DNA of 7,117 bases from Lachnospiraceae bacterium (GTDB lineage Bacteria > Bacillota > Clostridia > Lachnospirales > Lachnospiraceae): the NCBI GenBank assembly GCA_009774235.1, contig VSNJ01000191.1, positions 1 through 7,117 of the forward strand, written 5' to 3'. This document shows positions 1-5,317 of this stretch, piece by piece. Position numbers and translations under genes: made by a program. The notes under the pieces are model-generated. The model was not told the origin of the DNA. It ran no database searches and was given only the letters and a program-made list of their open reading frames with translations. Position 1 is the stretch's first letter, and every line of letters starts with the position of its first letter.

Positions 1-93
1 GGAAGTACATATTAATGTATCAAAAAATACTAAAATACATATACCCTGCCATATACCCAGGTAAAGTTACACTATCTCACCCATGAAAAGTTA

Positions 94-127
94 TTGAATT
101 TTTGTTGCCAAAATGATAATATTATCA
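94..127 (+). promoter_or_regulatory. Promoter of the regulator gene with overlapping palindromic operator
   Basis: A -35-like TTGAAT lies at 94-99. After exactly 17 bp comes a -10-like TAATAT at 117-122, preceded by the extended -10 triplet TGA at 114-116. The -10 is embedded in the perfect 14-bp palindrome TGATAATATTATCA at 114-127. A near-identical palindrome sits at the same place in the promoter of the downstream operon, so this is probably the operator of the regulator encoded just downstream, giving negative autoregulation. The palindrome and geometry are seen directly; the binding protein is inferred. Confidence 0.72.
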
Positions 128-155
128 CATAAACTGAATTGTTGGAGGGATATGC

Positions 156-692
156 ATGGACAAAAAAATTATGGATGTATTGACGAACCCTGTTAAATGT
201 AAATTATTTCTGGAAATACAAAAGTGTGGGGAAACTACAGCAAAACATTTATCTGAAACATTTTCGGATATTCCATCTGCAACGCTTTACCGCTATTTGA
301 AAAGAATGACAAATGACAAAGTATTAAAGATAGTGAATCAAACACAAGTCAGAGGTGCTTTAGAAAAAACTTATGCGGTAGATATTGATATGACAAAGGA
401 TTTTAAAGAAATCTTAGACAGTAACTCTGGCGAAGCCTATTTGCAGTCGTTTATGCAATATATCATTGGCTTTGCGGAACTATTCCAAGATTATTGCAAA
501 CGGGATGATATAGACATTGTAAAGGATAAATCTGGTTTTTCCTTATCCCCTCTTTATCTAACGGATGAGGAGCTTGAAATGTTAATTGGAAATATCCGGG
601 ATGTAATAAAACCTTATGGTAACAACACATCAGTAGCGGGACGAAAGCTGCATTCTATTGGTGTTATAATCTCTCCACCTAAAATGGAATAA
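156..692 (+). CDS. Winged-helix transcriptional regulator (ArsR/HTH_20-like), probable autorepressor of the ABC module
   Basis: This 178-residue protein begins with the layout of an ArsR-like winged helix-turn-helix. Residues 5-24 form a first helix with the family-style 'LTNPVKCKLFLEI' lead. Residues 27-51 give the helix-turn-helix, with recognition helix around SATLYRYLKRM. Residues 57-75 form a basic wing ending in KTYAV. The C-terminal 100 residues look helical and are probably for dimerisation or effector sensing; I see no metal-binding cysteine cluster. The ATG at 156 is chosen because GGAGGG lies at 144-149. The gene is monocistronic: its own promoter/operator is upstream and a strong terminator follows at once. 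The same operator precedes the next operon, so it most likely controls itself and the DUF1648/ABC genes. PadR-like is an alternative family label; the DNA-binding role is secure, the inducer is unknown. Confidence 0.85.
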   Translation: MDKKIMDVLTNPVKCKLFLEIQKCGETTAKHLSETFSDIPSATLYRYLKRMTNDKVLKIVNQTQVRGALEKTYAVDIDMTKDFKEILDSNSGEAYLQSFMQYIIGFAELFQDYCKRDDIDIVKDKSGFSLSPLYLTDEELEMLIGNIRDVIKPYGNNTSVAGRKLHSIGVIISPPKME

Positions 693-697
693 AAATT

Positions 698-730
698 TCC
701 CATCTATCCTCTGTGATGGATGGGATTTTT
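698..730 (+). terminator. Rho-independent terminator of the regulator gene
   Basis: An 11-bp stem (698-708 with 715-725, one U-G wobble) has a CTCTGT loop and is followed by TTTTT at 726-730. It starts only a few bases after the stop codon at 690-692. It separates the regulator transcript from the next operon, whose -35 begins two bases after the T-tract. Confidence 0.85.
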
Positions 731-731
731 C

Positions 732-779
732 TTGACTTTTTATTATCATTATGATAGTATTATCAAAATGATAATAAAA
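732..779 (+). promoter_or_regulatory. Promoter of the DUF1648/ABC operon with a four-half-site operator array
   Basis: A -35 TTGACT lies at 732-737. After 17 bp comes TAGTAT at 755-760 with extended -10 TGA at 752-754, the same geometry as the regulator's own promoter. The -10 is inside TGATAGTATTATCA (752-765), which matches the upstream operator at 13 of 14 positions. Further half-sites flank it: TATTATCA at 741-748 and TGATAATA at 769-776. As a result, 738-750 and 767-779 form 13-bp inverted arms around the core. The array runs from the -35 to the ribosome binding site (779-785), so occupancy should block RNA polymerase. The repressor is inferred to be the 156-692 product. Confidence 0.75.
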
Positions 780-792
780 GGAGGTAATACAC

Positions 793-990
793 ATGAAGAA
801 AAAATGTATCATCATTACAGTCGTAACTTTTGTTGTATTAGTGGCACTGACTTTTATATTGCCGCAGGAAATCCCATTACACTTTGGGGTATCTGGTTCT
901 GGTTCAGTCGTAAATAAATATTGTATTCTATTATTTGTTCCTGTACCAGCAATCCTTTTCTGGGCAATTGCGAAAAAATACAAAAACTAA
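793..990 (+). CDS. DUF1648-domain membrane mini-protein
   Basis: This 65-residue protein is essentially a lone DUF1648 domain. TM1 spans about residues 5-23, then comes the family-type motif LPQEIPLHFG at 23-32 with a Gly/Ser-rich turn (33-38), and TM2 spans about 44-60, ending in a basic AKKYKN tail. DUF1648 is best known from the N-terminus of SdpI-type immunity proteins, which are several times longer and also carry an SdpI domain missing here. It is the first gene of the operon, with a strong AGGAGGT site (779-785) seven bases before the ATG, and is followed after 21 bp by the ABC ATPase. It could be an accessory subunit, an immunity peptide or a membrane sensor for the adjacent regulator; none of these is shown by sequence alone. 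The complete domain plus strong RBS argues for a real gene rather than a fragment. Confidence 0.82.
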   Translation: MKKKCIIITVVTFVVLVALTFILPQEIPLHFGVSGSGSVVNKYCILLFVPVPAILFWAIAKKYKN

Positions 991-1011
991 AACAGTAAGG
1001 AGGCTCATAAA

Positions 1012-1743
1012 ATGAACAATGTATTAGAAATCAAGAATTATACTAAAGTTTATTCTGGAAATAAAAAGGCTGTTGACAGTTTGAATTTGACGGTAAAAGC
1101 AGGAGAAATCCATGCTTTTATTGGTCACAATGGTGCAGGGAAAACAACAACAATCCGTGCGGTTGTCGGGATAATGGACTTTGACGAGGGGGAAATTCTT
1201 GTAAATGGCCATTCCGTGAAGGACGAGCCTGTGAAATGCAAATCCATGACAGCTTATATTCCAGACAATCCCGGCTTATATGACTATATAACAGGCATCC
1301 AGTATTTAAACTATATGTGTGATATGTTTTCTGTCCCTGCAAAGGAAAGAGTTTCAAGAATACAAAAATATGCAGATGTTCTCAAATTAACGGACAGTCT
1401 GGGGGATTTAATCAGTTCCTATTCGCATGGTATGAAACAAAAGCTTGCGTTGATAGGTGCATTTATACATTTCCCACATCTTTTAGTGTTGGACGAGCCA
1501 TTTGTAGGTCTTGACCCTGAAGCATCTTTTCATTTAAAGAAGATGATGCGTGAACTATGTGATGCAGGGGCAGCAATTTTTTTCTCCACTCATGTGCTTG
1601 AAGTTGCCGAAAAATTGTGCGACAAGGTTACTATTATCAATAACGGTAAATTGATAGAAAGTGGAACAATGGAAGAAATCAAAGGAAGCCATAGTCTTGA
1701 AGATGTATTCATGGAGGTAGTTGAAAATGAAAGGCAAGTATAA
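1012..1743 (+). CDS. ABC transporter ATP-binding protein (exporter type)
   Basis: This 243-residue nucleotide-binding subunit has the full motif set. Walker A is GHNGAGKT (38-45), the signature is YSHGMKQ (137-143), Walker B is LLVLDE (157-162), the D-loop is GLD (166-168), and the H-loop histidine is H194 in STHV. The Q-loop position has aspartate (D85 in PDNPGLY) instead of glutamine, as I recall for some EcsA-like exporters. The length is close to the bare ATPase domain, so the membrane part must come from a partner, which is the next gene. AAGGAGG at 997-1003 supports the ATG. The end of the gene contains the ribosome binding site of the permease, so the two are translationally linked. 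The substrate is unknown; the layout suggests export of a peptide, antibiotic or cell-envelope compound. Confidence 0.93.
   Translation: MNNVLEIKNYTKVYSGNKKAVDSLNLTVKAGEIHAFIGHNGAGKTTTIRAVVGIMDFDEGEILVNGHSVKDEPVKCKSMTAYIPDNPGLYDYITGIQYLNYMCDMFSVPAKERVSRIQKYADVLKLTDSLGDLISSYSHGMKQKLALIGAFIHFPHLLVLDEPFVGLDPEASFHLKKMMRELCDAGAAIFFSTHVLEVAEKLCDKVTIINNGKLIESGTMEEIKGSHSLEDVFMEVVENERQV
1713..1717 (+). promoter_or_regulatory. Ribosome binding site that sets the permease start
   Basis: GGAGG at 1713-1717 lies inside the end of the ATPase gene. It is nine bases from the ATG at 1727 but only three from the in-frame TTG at 1721. The ATG is therefore the better start, giving a 17-base overlap with the ATPase gene. 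Confidence 0.75.
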
Positions 1744-3307
1744 GTATCTCTTGAGAATGCAGTTATACAATCTTTTCGGAATTAACCGATTGATTCATTC
1801 TTGCGATAAACAGGAAAAACAACGTTCTGCGATTGTTGGCGCTTTAGGACTTACTGCCATTGCCATTCTTGTAGTCTATACGACAAAATTCAGCAATAGT
1901 ATGGCATTAGCGGGACTCAGCGAAGCATTACCAACGCTCATGGTAGTGGTCTGCTCTTTAGCAACTTTGACCCTTACATTTGTTAAAAGTACAGGAGTGC
2001 TTATCGGGTTAAAAGATTATGATATGGTTATGTCCATGCCTGTAAGTACGATTTCTATTGTGACAAGCCGTATAACGATGCTGTATCTCATCAATCTGAT
2101 AATTGGCTTTATAGCCATGCTGCCATCAAGCATTATCTATGTTGTATACGAACATCCGCCGGTTTTTAGTTACCTGTTTTTAGTGGGTGTGTTATTTTTG
2201 ACACCGATTATTCCCATGATTATTTCACTATCATTAGGTGTTCTAATTGTTGCCGTTTCATCACATTCAAGACACAAAAATGTTTTTTCATTGGTTTTGA
2301 GTACGGCTGCCATACTGATGATTGTATTGGCTTCCGCAAAAACACAATCAATGGATGCAACGCAGATAAATAATTTAGGTGTTGCAATGGCAGAAGCGGT
2401 AAACAAATTTTATCCGCCTGCTATTCTTTTTACAAATGCCTTATTACATAATGATTTGGCAGGCTTTGTTATCTTTGCCACTGTTTCCCTGTTGCTGGGC
2501 ATTGCTTTCATAACGATTGTTTCTCATTACTATAAAAGATTGAATACAGCGGTATTCTCACATTATGCAAAAAAAGAGTATAAAATGGTAACATTAAAAT
2601 CTTCATCTCCGTTTATGGCATTGTATAAAAAGGAGCTTCACCGATTAAGTTCATGTACGGTTTATGCATTGAATTCATGTATTGGAATTGTCCTGCTTTT
2701 CGTTGTGGCACTTGGGGCAGCATTTTTTATGCCACCTGATTTACGACAGCAAATAAAAACAATGGGAATCATGAGCATCATTCAAAATATTATGCCGATT
2801 GCGCTTGCTGTTTTTGTGACTATGACTTCTACCACAGCAGCATCCCTGTCTTTAGAGGGAAAAAACCGATGGATTATGTGTTCCGCTCCAACGCAGGCAA
2901 GGACAGTTTACAATTCTAAAATTGCGGTAAATTTAACAGTGATACTTCCTGTTTTATATATTAGTGCAATTTTTATCAGAATTGCGATTACGTGTTCCTT
3001 GATGCAGACTGTACTGTTATTTATTATCCCTACGATATATACTTTTTTCATTTCAGTTCTTGGTGTTTATCTGAATATCAAGTTTCCTAAGTATGATTGG
3101 ACAAGTGAGTATTATGCGGTAAAAGGTGGGGCAATTTCAGTTTTAGCTACAGTTGGAGGTGGAATGGCAAGCAGCTTAACGCCATTGTATCTCTGTATAA
3201 TCTTTCCGCATTACCAAATGATGATTATGTTTGGTATTACTTGTCTAATACTGCTGGCAACTTTGGCAATCTATCTTAAAGTTTGCCGAACACAATTATA
3301 TGTATAA
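1727..3307 (+). CDS. ABC-2-like exporter permease, large polytopic
   Basis: This 526-residue, strongly hydrophobic protein appears to have about 12 membrane segments in two halves. Near residues 96-107 is the motif KDYDMVMSMPVS, followed by a hydrophobic run. This pattern is typical of the large (over 500 aa) Firmicute exporter permeases paired with EcsA-like ATPases. The second half opens with YKKELHRLSS and YALNSCIG at about 299-320, which resembles the coupling-helix entry of that family. The start is ATG 1727 rather than the in-frame TTG 1721, from the RBS spacing. It overlaps the ATPase gene and must form the transport channel with it. No frame damage is visible and the C-terminus ends normally in a short polar tail. 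I see no convincing plus-strand terminator in the 80 bases after the stop. Confidence 0.88.
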   Translation: MKGKYKYLLRMQLYNLFGINRLIHSCDKQEKQRSAIVGALGLTAIAILVVYTTKFSNSMALAGLSEALPTLMVVVCSLATLTLTFVKSTGVLIGLKDYDMVMSMPVSTISIVTSRITMLYLINLIIGFIAMLPSSIIYVVYEHPPVFSYLFLVGVLFLTPIIPMIISLSLGVLIVAVSSHSRHKNVFSLVLSTAAILMIVLASAKTQSMDATQINNLGVAMAEAVNKFYPPAILFTNALLHNDLAGFVIFATVSLLLGIAFITIVSHYYKRLNTAVFSHYAKKEYKMVTLKSSSPFMALYKKELHRLSSCTVYALNSCIGIVLLFVVALGAAFFMPPDLRQQIKTMGIMSIIQNIMPIALAVFVTMTSTTAASLSLEGKNRWIMCSAPTQARTVYNSKIAVNLTVILPVLYISAIFIRIAITCSLMQTVLLFIIPTIYTFFISVLGVYLNIKFPKYDWTSEYYAVKGGAISVLATVGGGMASSLTPLYLCIIFPHYQMMIMFGITCLILLATLAIYLKVCRTQLYV

Positions 3308-3380
3308 AGTTGTGAAAAACATAGCTTTTTATACTTGGAATTTAAGGCTTTGGCAGATAAGAACAGATGAAAATTTTTAT

Positions 3381-3439
3381 TAAAAAAATGGGAGCAGACC
3401 TGTGGGTAAGATTGCAAAGTAACTACCCGTTTCTGCTCC
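3381..3439 (-). terminator. Terminator-like hairpin, T-tract on the minus strand
   Basis: GGAGCAGA (3391-3398) pairs perfectly with TCTGCTCC (3432-3439), and an inner GGGTA (3404-3408) pairs with TACCC (3424-3428). The run of seven A just left of the stem becomes a T-tract only when read on the minus strand, so the orientation fits a minus-strand terminator. No minus-strand gene is recognisable to the right, so it may be a relic. It could also help end transcription of the ABC operon from the left, though the plus-strand side (3440 onward) is not T-rich. Confidence 0.45.
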
Positions 3440-3520
3440 TTCTGTATCGTATCATTTGTCAACCCTTGAAAAAGCCGGTTGGTTTCTTCTTGTTAATTGA
3501 ACAGTTACATTTTTTATTAA

Positions 3521-3540
3521 ATCAATTTTTTGGAATTGAT
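3521..3540. promoter_or_regulatory. Inverted repeat upstream of the XRE gene, possible operator
   Basis: ATCAATT (3521-3527) and AATTGAT (3534-3540) form perfect 7-bp arms around TTTTGG, 42 bases before the XRE start. Weak promoter-like pieces overlap or follow it (TTGATG at 3536-3541 and TATAGT at 3557-3562, spacing only 15). It could be an autoregulatory site for the XRE protein. The sequence is AT-rich, so chance is a real alternative. Confidence 0.3.
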
Positions 3541-3581
3541 GTAGTTAAAAATAATTTATAGTACCGAAGAAAGGAGCTACT

Positions 3582-3809
3582 ATGGAACAGGACATTGAAT
3601 TACATATTTCGGAAGTGTTAAAAGAAGAACGGACGAAAAAAGGAAACTCAAAAGAGAAGCTTGCAGAGTATTGTGGTATCTTAAAGTCAGCAGTATCTAA
3701 ATGGGAACAAGGAATATCCCGTCAAAGCATTTATCAGTTTCCTCAAATAGCTGATTTTTATAATATAACAGTTCAAAGACTATTAACAGGGAAAGAAAAA
3801 GATGAATAA
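3582..3809 (+). CDS. Small XRE-family helix-turn-helix regulator
   Basis: This 75-residue protein is almost only a Cro/C1-type DNA-binding domain. Residues 8-18 (SEVLKEERTKK) start helix 1. 'KEKLAEYCG' and 'KSAVSKWEQGIS' at about 24-45 are the helix-turn-helix with the typical SKWEQG. 'FPQIADFYNITVQRLL' at about 53-68 is the usual helix 4-5 ending. The tail GKEKDE is polar. AAGGAG at 3571-3576 supports the ATG. Many relatives replace the NSKEK and RQSIYQ stretches here with ISQEK and PDI, so the recognition surface has diverged. Many also carry an extra C-terminal domain, absent here. Its last codons overlap the start (ATG 3802) of a broken GntR gene. It probably regulated a neighbouring transporter; whether it still acts is unclear. 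Confidence 0.75.
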   Translation: MEQDIELHISEVLKEERTKKGNSKEKLAEYCGILKSAVSKWEQGISRQSIYQFPQIADFYNITVQRLLTGKEKDE

Positions 3810-3972
3810 AAGATACAAGTATCAGTAAATCGCAGAACGAATTAAAATGGATATTTTTGTAAATCATCAAGCACCAAGTAAACCGGTTCCGAGTATAAGG
3901 GAATATGCGGAAGTTAATCAAGTAAATCCCCATACAGTAGTTTGTGCTTTAAGGTTATTGTGTTGCTATTGA
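3802..3972 (+). pseudogene. GntR/YtrA-family regulator, broken remnant
   Basis: Reading from ATG 3802, eight codons (RYKYQ at the end) meet TAA at 3826-3828. The same frame continues directly as IAERIKMDIF, PVPSIREYAE and VNPHTVVCALRLL, until TGA at 3970-3972. This is the N-terminal winged helix of a GntR protein. The expected next residue at the stop is glutamine (YQQIAERIK), so one C-to-T change (CAA to TAA) explains the stop. The match breaks off after about 53 residues, at roughly 3960, where the mobile-element relic seems to begin. YtrA-type GntR proteins are about 120 residues long and usually precede ABC transporter genes. The 8-base overlap with the XRE gene suggests the two were co-translated. 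An internal ATG at 3847 could start only a truncated domain. Confidence 0.7.
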
Positions 3973-4051
3973 TATTAAAGATGTAAAGCAGATTGAAGCC
4001 ATTTAAGCGTTAGATGGGAAATCAGTGCTTTCCTATGGGCTATTGGGTGGG

Positions 4052-4077
4052 GAGAGAGAAACTCTCTCTTACTTTTT
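4052..4077 (+). terminator. Attenuator-like hairpin before the sigma-like gene
   Basis: GAGAGAG (4052-4058) and CTCTCTC (4062-4068) form a perfect 7-bp stem with an AAA loop, followed by a T-run at 4073-4077. It lies just before the ribosome binding site (4081-4086) of the sigma-like gene, where a terminator would act as a leader attenuator. The stem is short and the T-run is five bases after it, so this is tentative. Confidence 0.35.
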
Positions 4078-4093
4078 AGCAGGAGGAAAGGAA

Positions 4094-4568
4094 ATGGCAT
4101 ACGGGGCAAAGGCGTACACGCTTCGGAAGAAATCCACGGAAAGTGGCACAAGGTATTTTATCAGCTTTAAGGACGGGCAGGGGGGAACATCACGAATTGG
4201 AAGTGTCCGAACAACTCTTTTTTGAATTTCGTCATATGGAAAGGAGGAACAGAAACCTTGAGCAATGGAACCAGTGGCACAGGGAGTTTAACGGAGTATG
4301 GGATGAAACGCTTTACAGACGTGCGTTAAGAGTGCCAAAGAGCCTTGATGAAAGAATGATTGAAAAAGAACGGAATGAACTGTTTTACAAAGCAGTTACT
4401 CAACTGTCTGAGATACAAAGGCGGCGTTTCCTGCTCTATTACGAGTATGATTTTAATTTTTACCAGGTTGGCGGGATGGAGCATTGCACCGCTTCGGCTG
4501 TCCAGAAGTCCGTTTCAGTTGCAAGGGAAAAGGTTAAGGCAGAAATGAGGAAGTATCTCAAATCTTGA
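4094..4568 (+). pseudogene. Sigma-70-family-like regulator of a conjugative element, split by a one-base frameshift
   Basis: ATG 4094 (AGGAGG at 4081-4086) starts a frame reading MAYGAKAYTLRKK and GTRYFISFKDGQG, which ends early. The +1-shifted frame continues as EHHELEVSEQLF, RRALRVPKSLDER, EIQRRRFLLYYEYDF and AVQKSVSVAREKVK to TGA 4566-4568. Removing one G from the G6 run at 4180-4185 restores a 157-residue protein, the usual size of the sigma-factor-like proteins in Tn916/Tn1549-type elements. The C-terminal 45 residues correspond to sigma region 4 (helix-turn-helix); the usual 'QIA' entry to the HTH reads QVGG here. Such proteins are thought to regulate element genes. The split could be a real null mutation, slippage-based phase variation or a sequencing error in the G-run. 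Downstream codons look otherwise intact, so the lesion is recent. Confidence 0.75.
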
Positions 4569-4677
4569 CGATTACCGCCCGAAAAAGAAATACGTTTTTT
4601 ATCGGCGTGGGATTGGCGGCATTACATACTCTCACTCTTTTTCATGGGAGTAAATCTATTTAAGGAGGTCAGCGCCT

Positions 4678-4803
4678 ATGTGTAACGAAACCAAAGACAC
4701 CGCCCGAAAGGAGGAATCCCATGCAGAAGCTTCCAGACAGTCAATGCAGACACGCTCCTCTATGAGCCGCTTGAAAAGCCGTCCTTTGTGGTGGACGGTC
4801 TGA
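4678..4803 (+). CDS. Small ORF between the sigma-like and AAA genes
   Basis: ATG 4678 follows a strong AAGGAGGT (4662-4669) and opens 41 codons starting MCNETKDTARKEE. I do not recognise a domain; it is polar and probably cytoplasmic. It overlaps the AAA start at 4721 in a different frame, and its own codons contain that gene's ribosome binding site, as if the two were coupled. If the extra C at 4733/4734 that breaks the AAA gene is removed, this ORF would end earlier, at the CTATGA near 4759. Its present C-terminal half is therefore probably an artefact of the same mutation. Confidence 0.4.
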   Translation: MCNETKDTARKEESHAEASRQSMQTRSSMSRLKSRPLWWTV

Positions 4804-5072
4804 TACCCACAGGCTTAACCCTGTTCTGCGGCTCACAGAAAACCGGCAAGAACTGGCTCATTGTCATTGACACCTTACAGAAAGTCCGCACCGCATCCAA
4901 AGACAACGCTTACGTAAGCGATTACGGGGACATCTCCCTTATCAAAGGCTTTGCCGGCAGGCACTCTCTGGCGGTCATTGTCATACACCACATCCGGAAG
5001 CAGAATGACAGCGACGTGTTCAACAAAGTGTCTGGCACGACGGGATTTATTGTACAACATCAGAGGATTTAA
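4721..5072 (+). pseudogene. RepA-like AAA ATPase of a mobile element, degraded
   Basis: ATG 4721 with AAAGGAGG (4707-4714) begins MQKL. One extra C at 4733/4734 shifts the frame, after which TVNADTLLYEPLEKPSF and LIPTGLTLFCGSQKTGK follow. The Walker A motif GSQKTGKN (near 4827-4853) has N where S/T is expected. It is followed at once by LIVIDTLQKVR, the Walker B strand, at about 4857-4883. In the family I recall roughly 70 residues between these motifs, so an in-frame internal deletion sits near 4857-4862. The tail VIVIHHIRKQNDSDVFNKVSGTTG is normal up to about 5041, where the sequence switches to histidine-kinase homology and this frame stops at 5070-5072. With three lesions it cannot be functional. 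The parent gene probably served replication or mobilisation of the element. Confidence 0.75.
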
Positions 5073-5240
5073 AGCGTATTTTTGAACGGCTTTATAAATG
5101 CGATAAAGGGCGGTCTGAAAAAGGCAACGGTCTTGTCTATCGTACATCAGCTTGTAGCCAAACTGAATGGAACAATAACAGCGTAAAGCATACTGGGAAA
5201 AGGAACGGTTTTCATTCTGCTTTTCCCACTGGCAGAATAA
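5039..5240 (+). pseudogene. Sensor histidine kinase, decayed 3' end
   Basis: In the frame starting at 5039 the sequence reads DGI, then SEDLKRIFERLYKCD and KGRSEKGNGL (5060-5134). These are the F-box and the start of the G2-box of a HATPase_c domain. The frame then shifts: TCT at 5136 starts SIVHQLVAKLNGTITA, TAA at 5184-5186, and SILGKGTVFILLFPLAE ending at TAA 5238-5240. Loss of about five bases between GGTCTTG and TCTATC, within what was probably a GLGL repeat (GGTCTTGGTCTN), explains the shift. Everything upstream (sensor, DHp domain, N-box) is missing and replaced by the AAA relic. It lies directly before the peptide-antibiotic transporter genes, where LanK/BceS-type kinases are often found, so it was probably their regulator. 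Homology to kinases is clear; the specific subfamily is not. Confidence 0.8.
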
Positions 5241-5268
5241 ATCAAAGCCGCTTTTTACAGTGCAATAG

Positions 5269-5297
5269 AATCTCCGTTTTACGGGGATTTTATTATT
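5269..5297 (+). terminator. Rho-independent terminator after the kinase remnant
   Basis: A 9-bp stem, AATCTCCGT (5269-5277) with ACGGGGATT (5281-5289) and one wobble pair, has a TTT loop and is followed by TTATTATTT. It sits 29 bases after the kinase stop and is probably its original terminator. It insulates the following transporter promoter from upstream transcription. Confidence 0.82.
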
Positions 5298-5317
5298 TAC
5301 AGAAATTTATTTTTAAA

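Larger units (their letters stand above)
3961..5044 (+). mobile_element. Relic of a Tn916/Tn1549-type integrative conjugative or mobilizable element
   Basis: The stretch carries a sigma-70-like gene of the type found in clostridial conjugative transposons, a small ORF and a RepA-like AAA ATPase of the same source. All are in one orientation and two are damaged. It begins where the GntR homology stops and ends where histidine-kinase homology starts, so both flanking genes are interrupted. The AAA part is visibly more GC-rich than the region before 3960. No integrase, relaxase or attachment repeat is in the window. Boundaries are inferred from homology breaks only. Between the sigma-like gene and the small ORF (4569-4677) I see only an imperfect hairpin (about 4576-4607). 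Confidence 0.55.

Noticed and set aside
39..58. Two copies of CATATACCC, 11 bp apart, near the left edge
   Set aside because: There are only two short copies, well upstream of the promoter, with no partner elsewhere; it could be chance in AT-rich DNA or belong to an upstream feature outside the window.
720..917. Plus-strand frame overlapping the DUF1648 gene
   Set aside because: It starts inside the terminator and promoter and has no RBS; the other frame encodes a clear DUF1648 domain with a strong RBS.
630..983. Minus-strand open frame of 117 codons
   Set aside because: It runs antisense across the end of the regulator, the terminator, the operator array and the DUF1648 gene, has no family-like motif, and its product is low-complexity.
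1633..1643. TATTATCA-like half-site inside the first ATPase gene
   Set aside because: It is a single half-site without a partner arm, inside coding sequence.
1721..1726. TTG start for the large permease, two codons before the ATG
   Set aside because: It lies only three bases from GGAGG (1713-1717), while ATG 1727 has a good nine-base spacing.
3367..3561. Plus-strand frame of 64 codons through the intergenic hairpin
   Set aside because: It has no RBS, crosses a strong hairpin, has an AT-rich composition giving hydrophobic filler, and no recognisable motif.
4025..4225. GTG-started 66-codon frame before and into the sigma-like gene
   Set aside because: Its useful part is the N-terminus of the sigma-like protein, which starts at ATG 4094 with a proper RBS. 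The upstream part reads through the leader hairpin, and the end lies past the frameshift.
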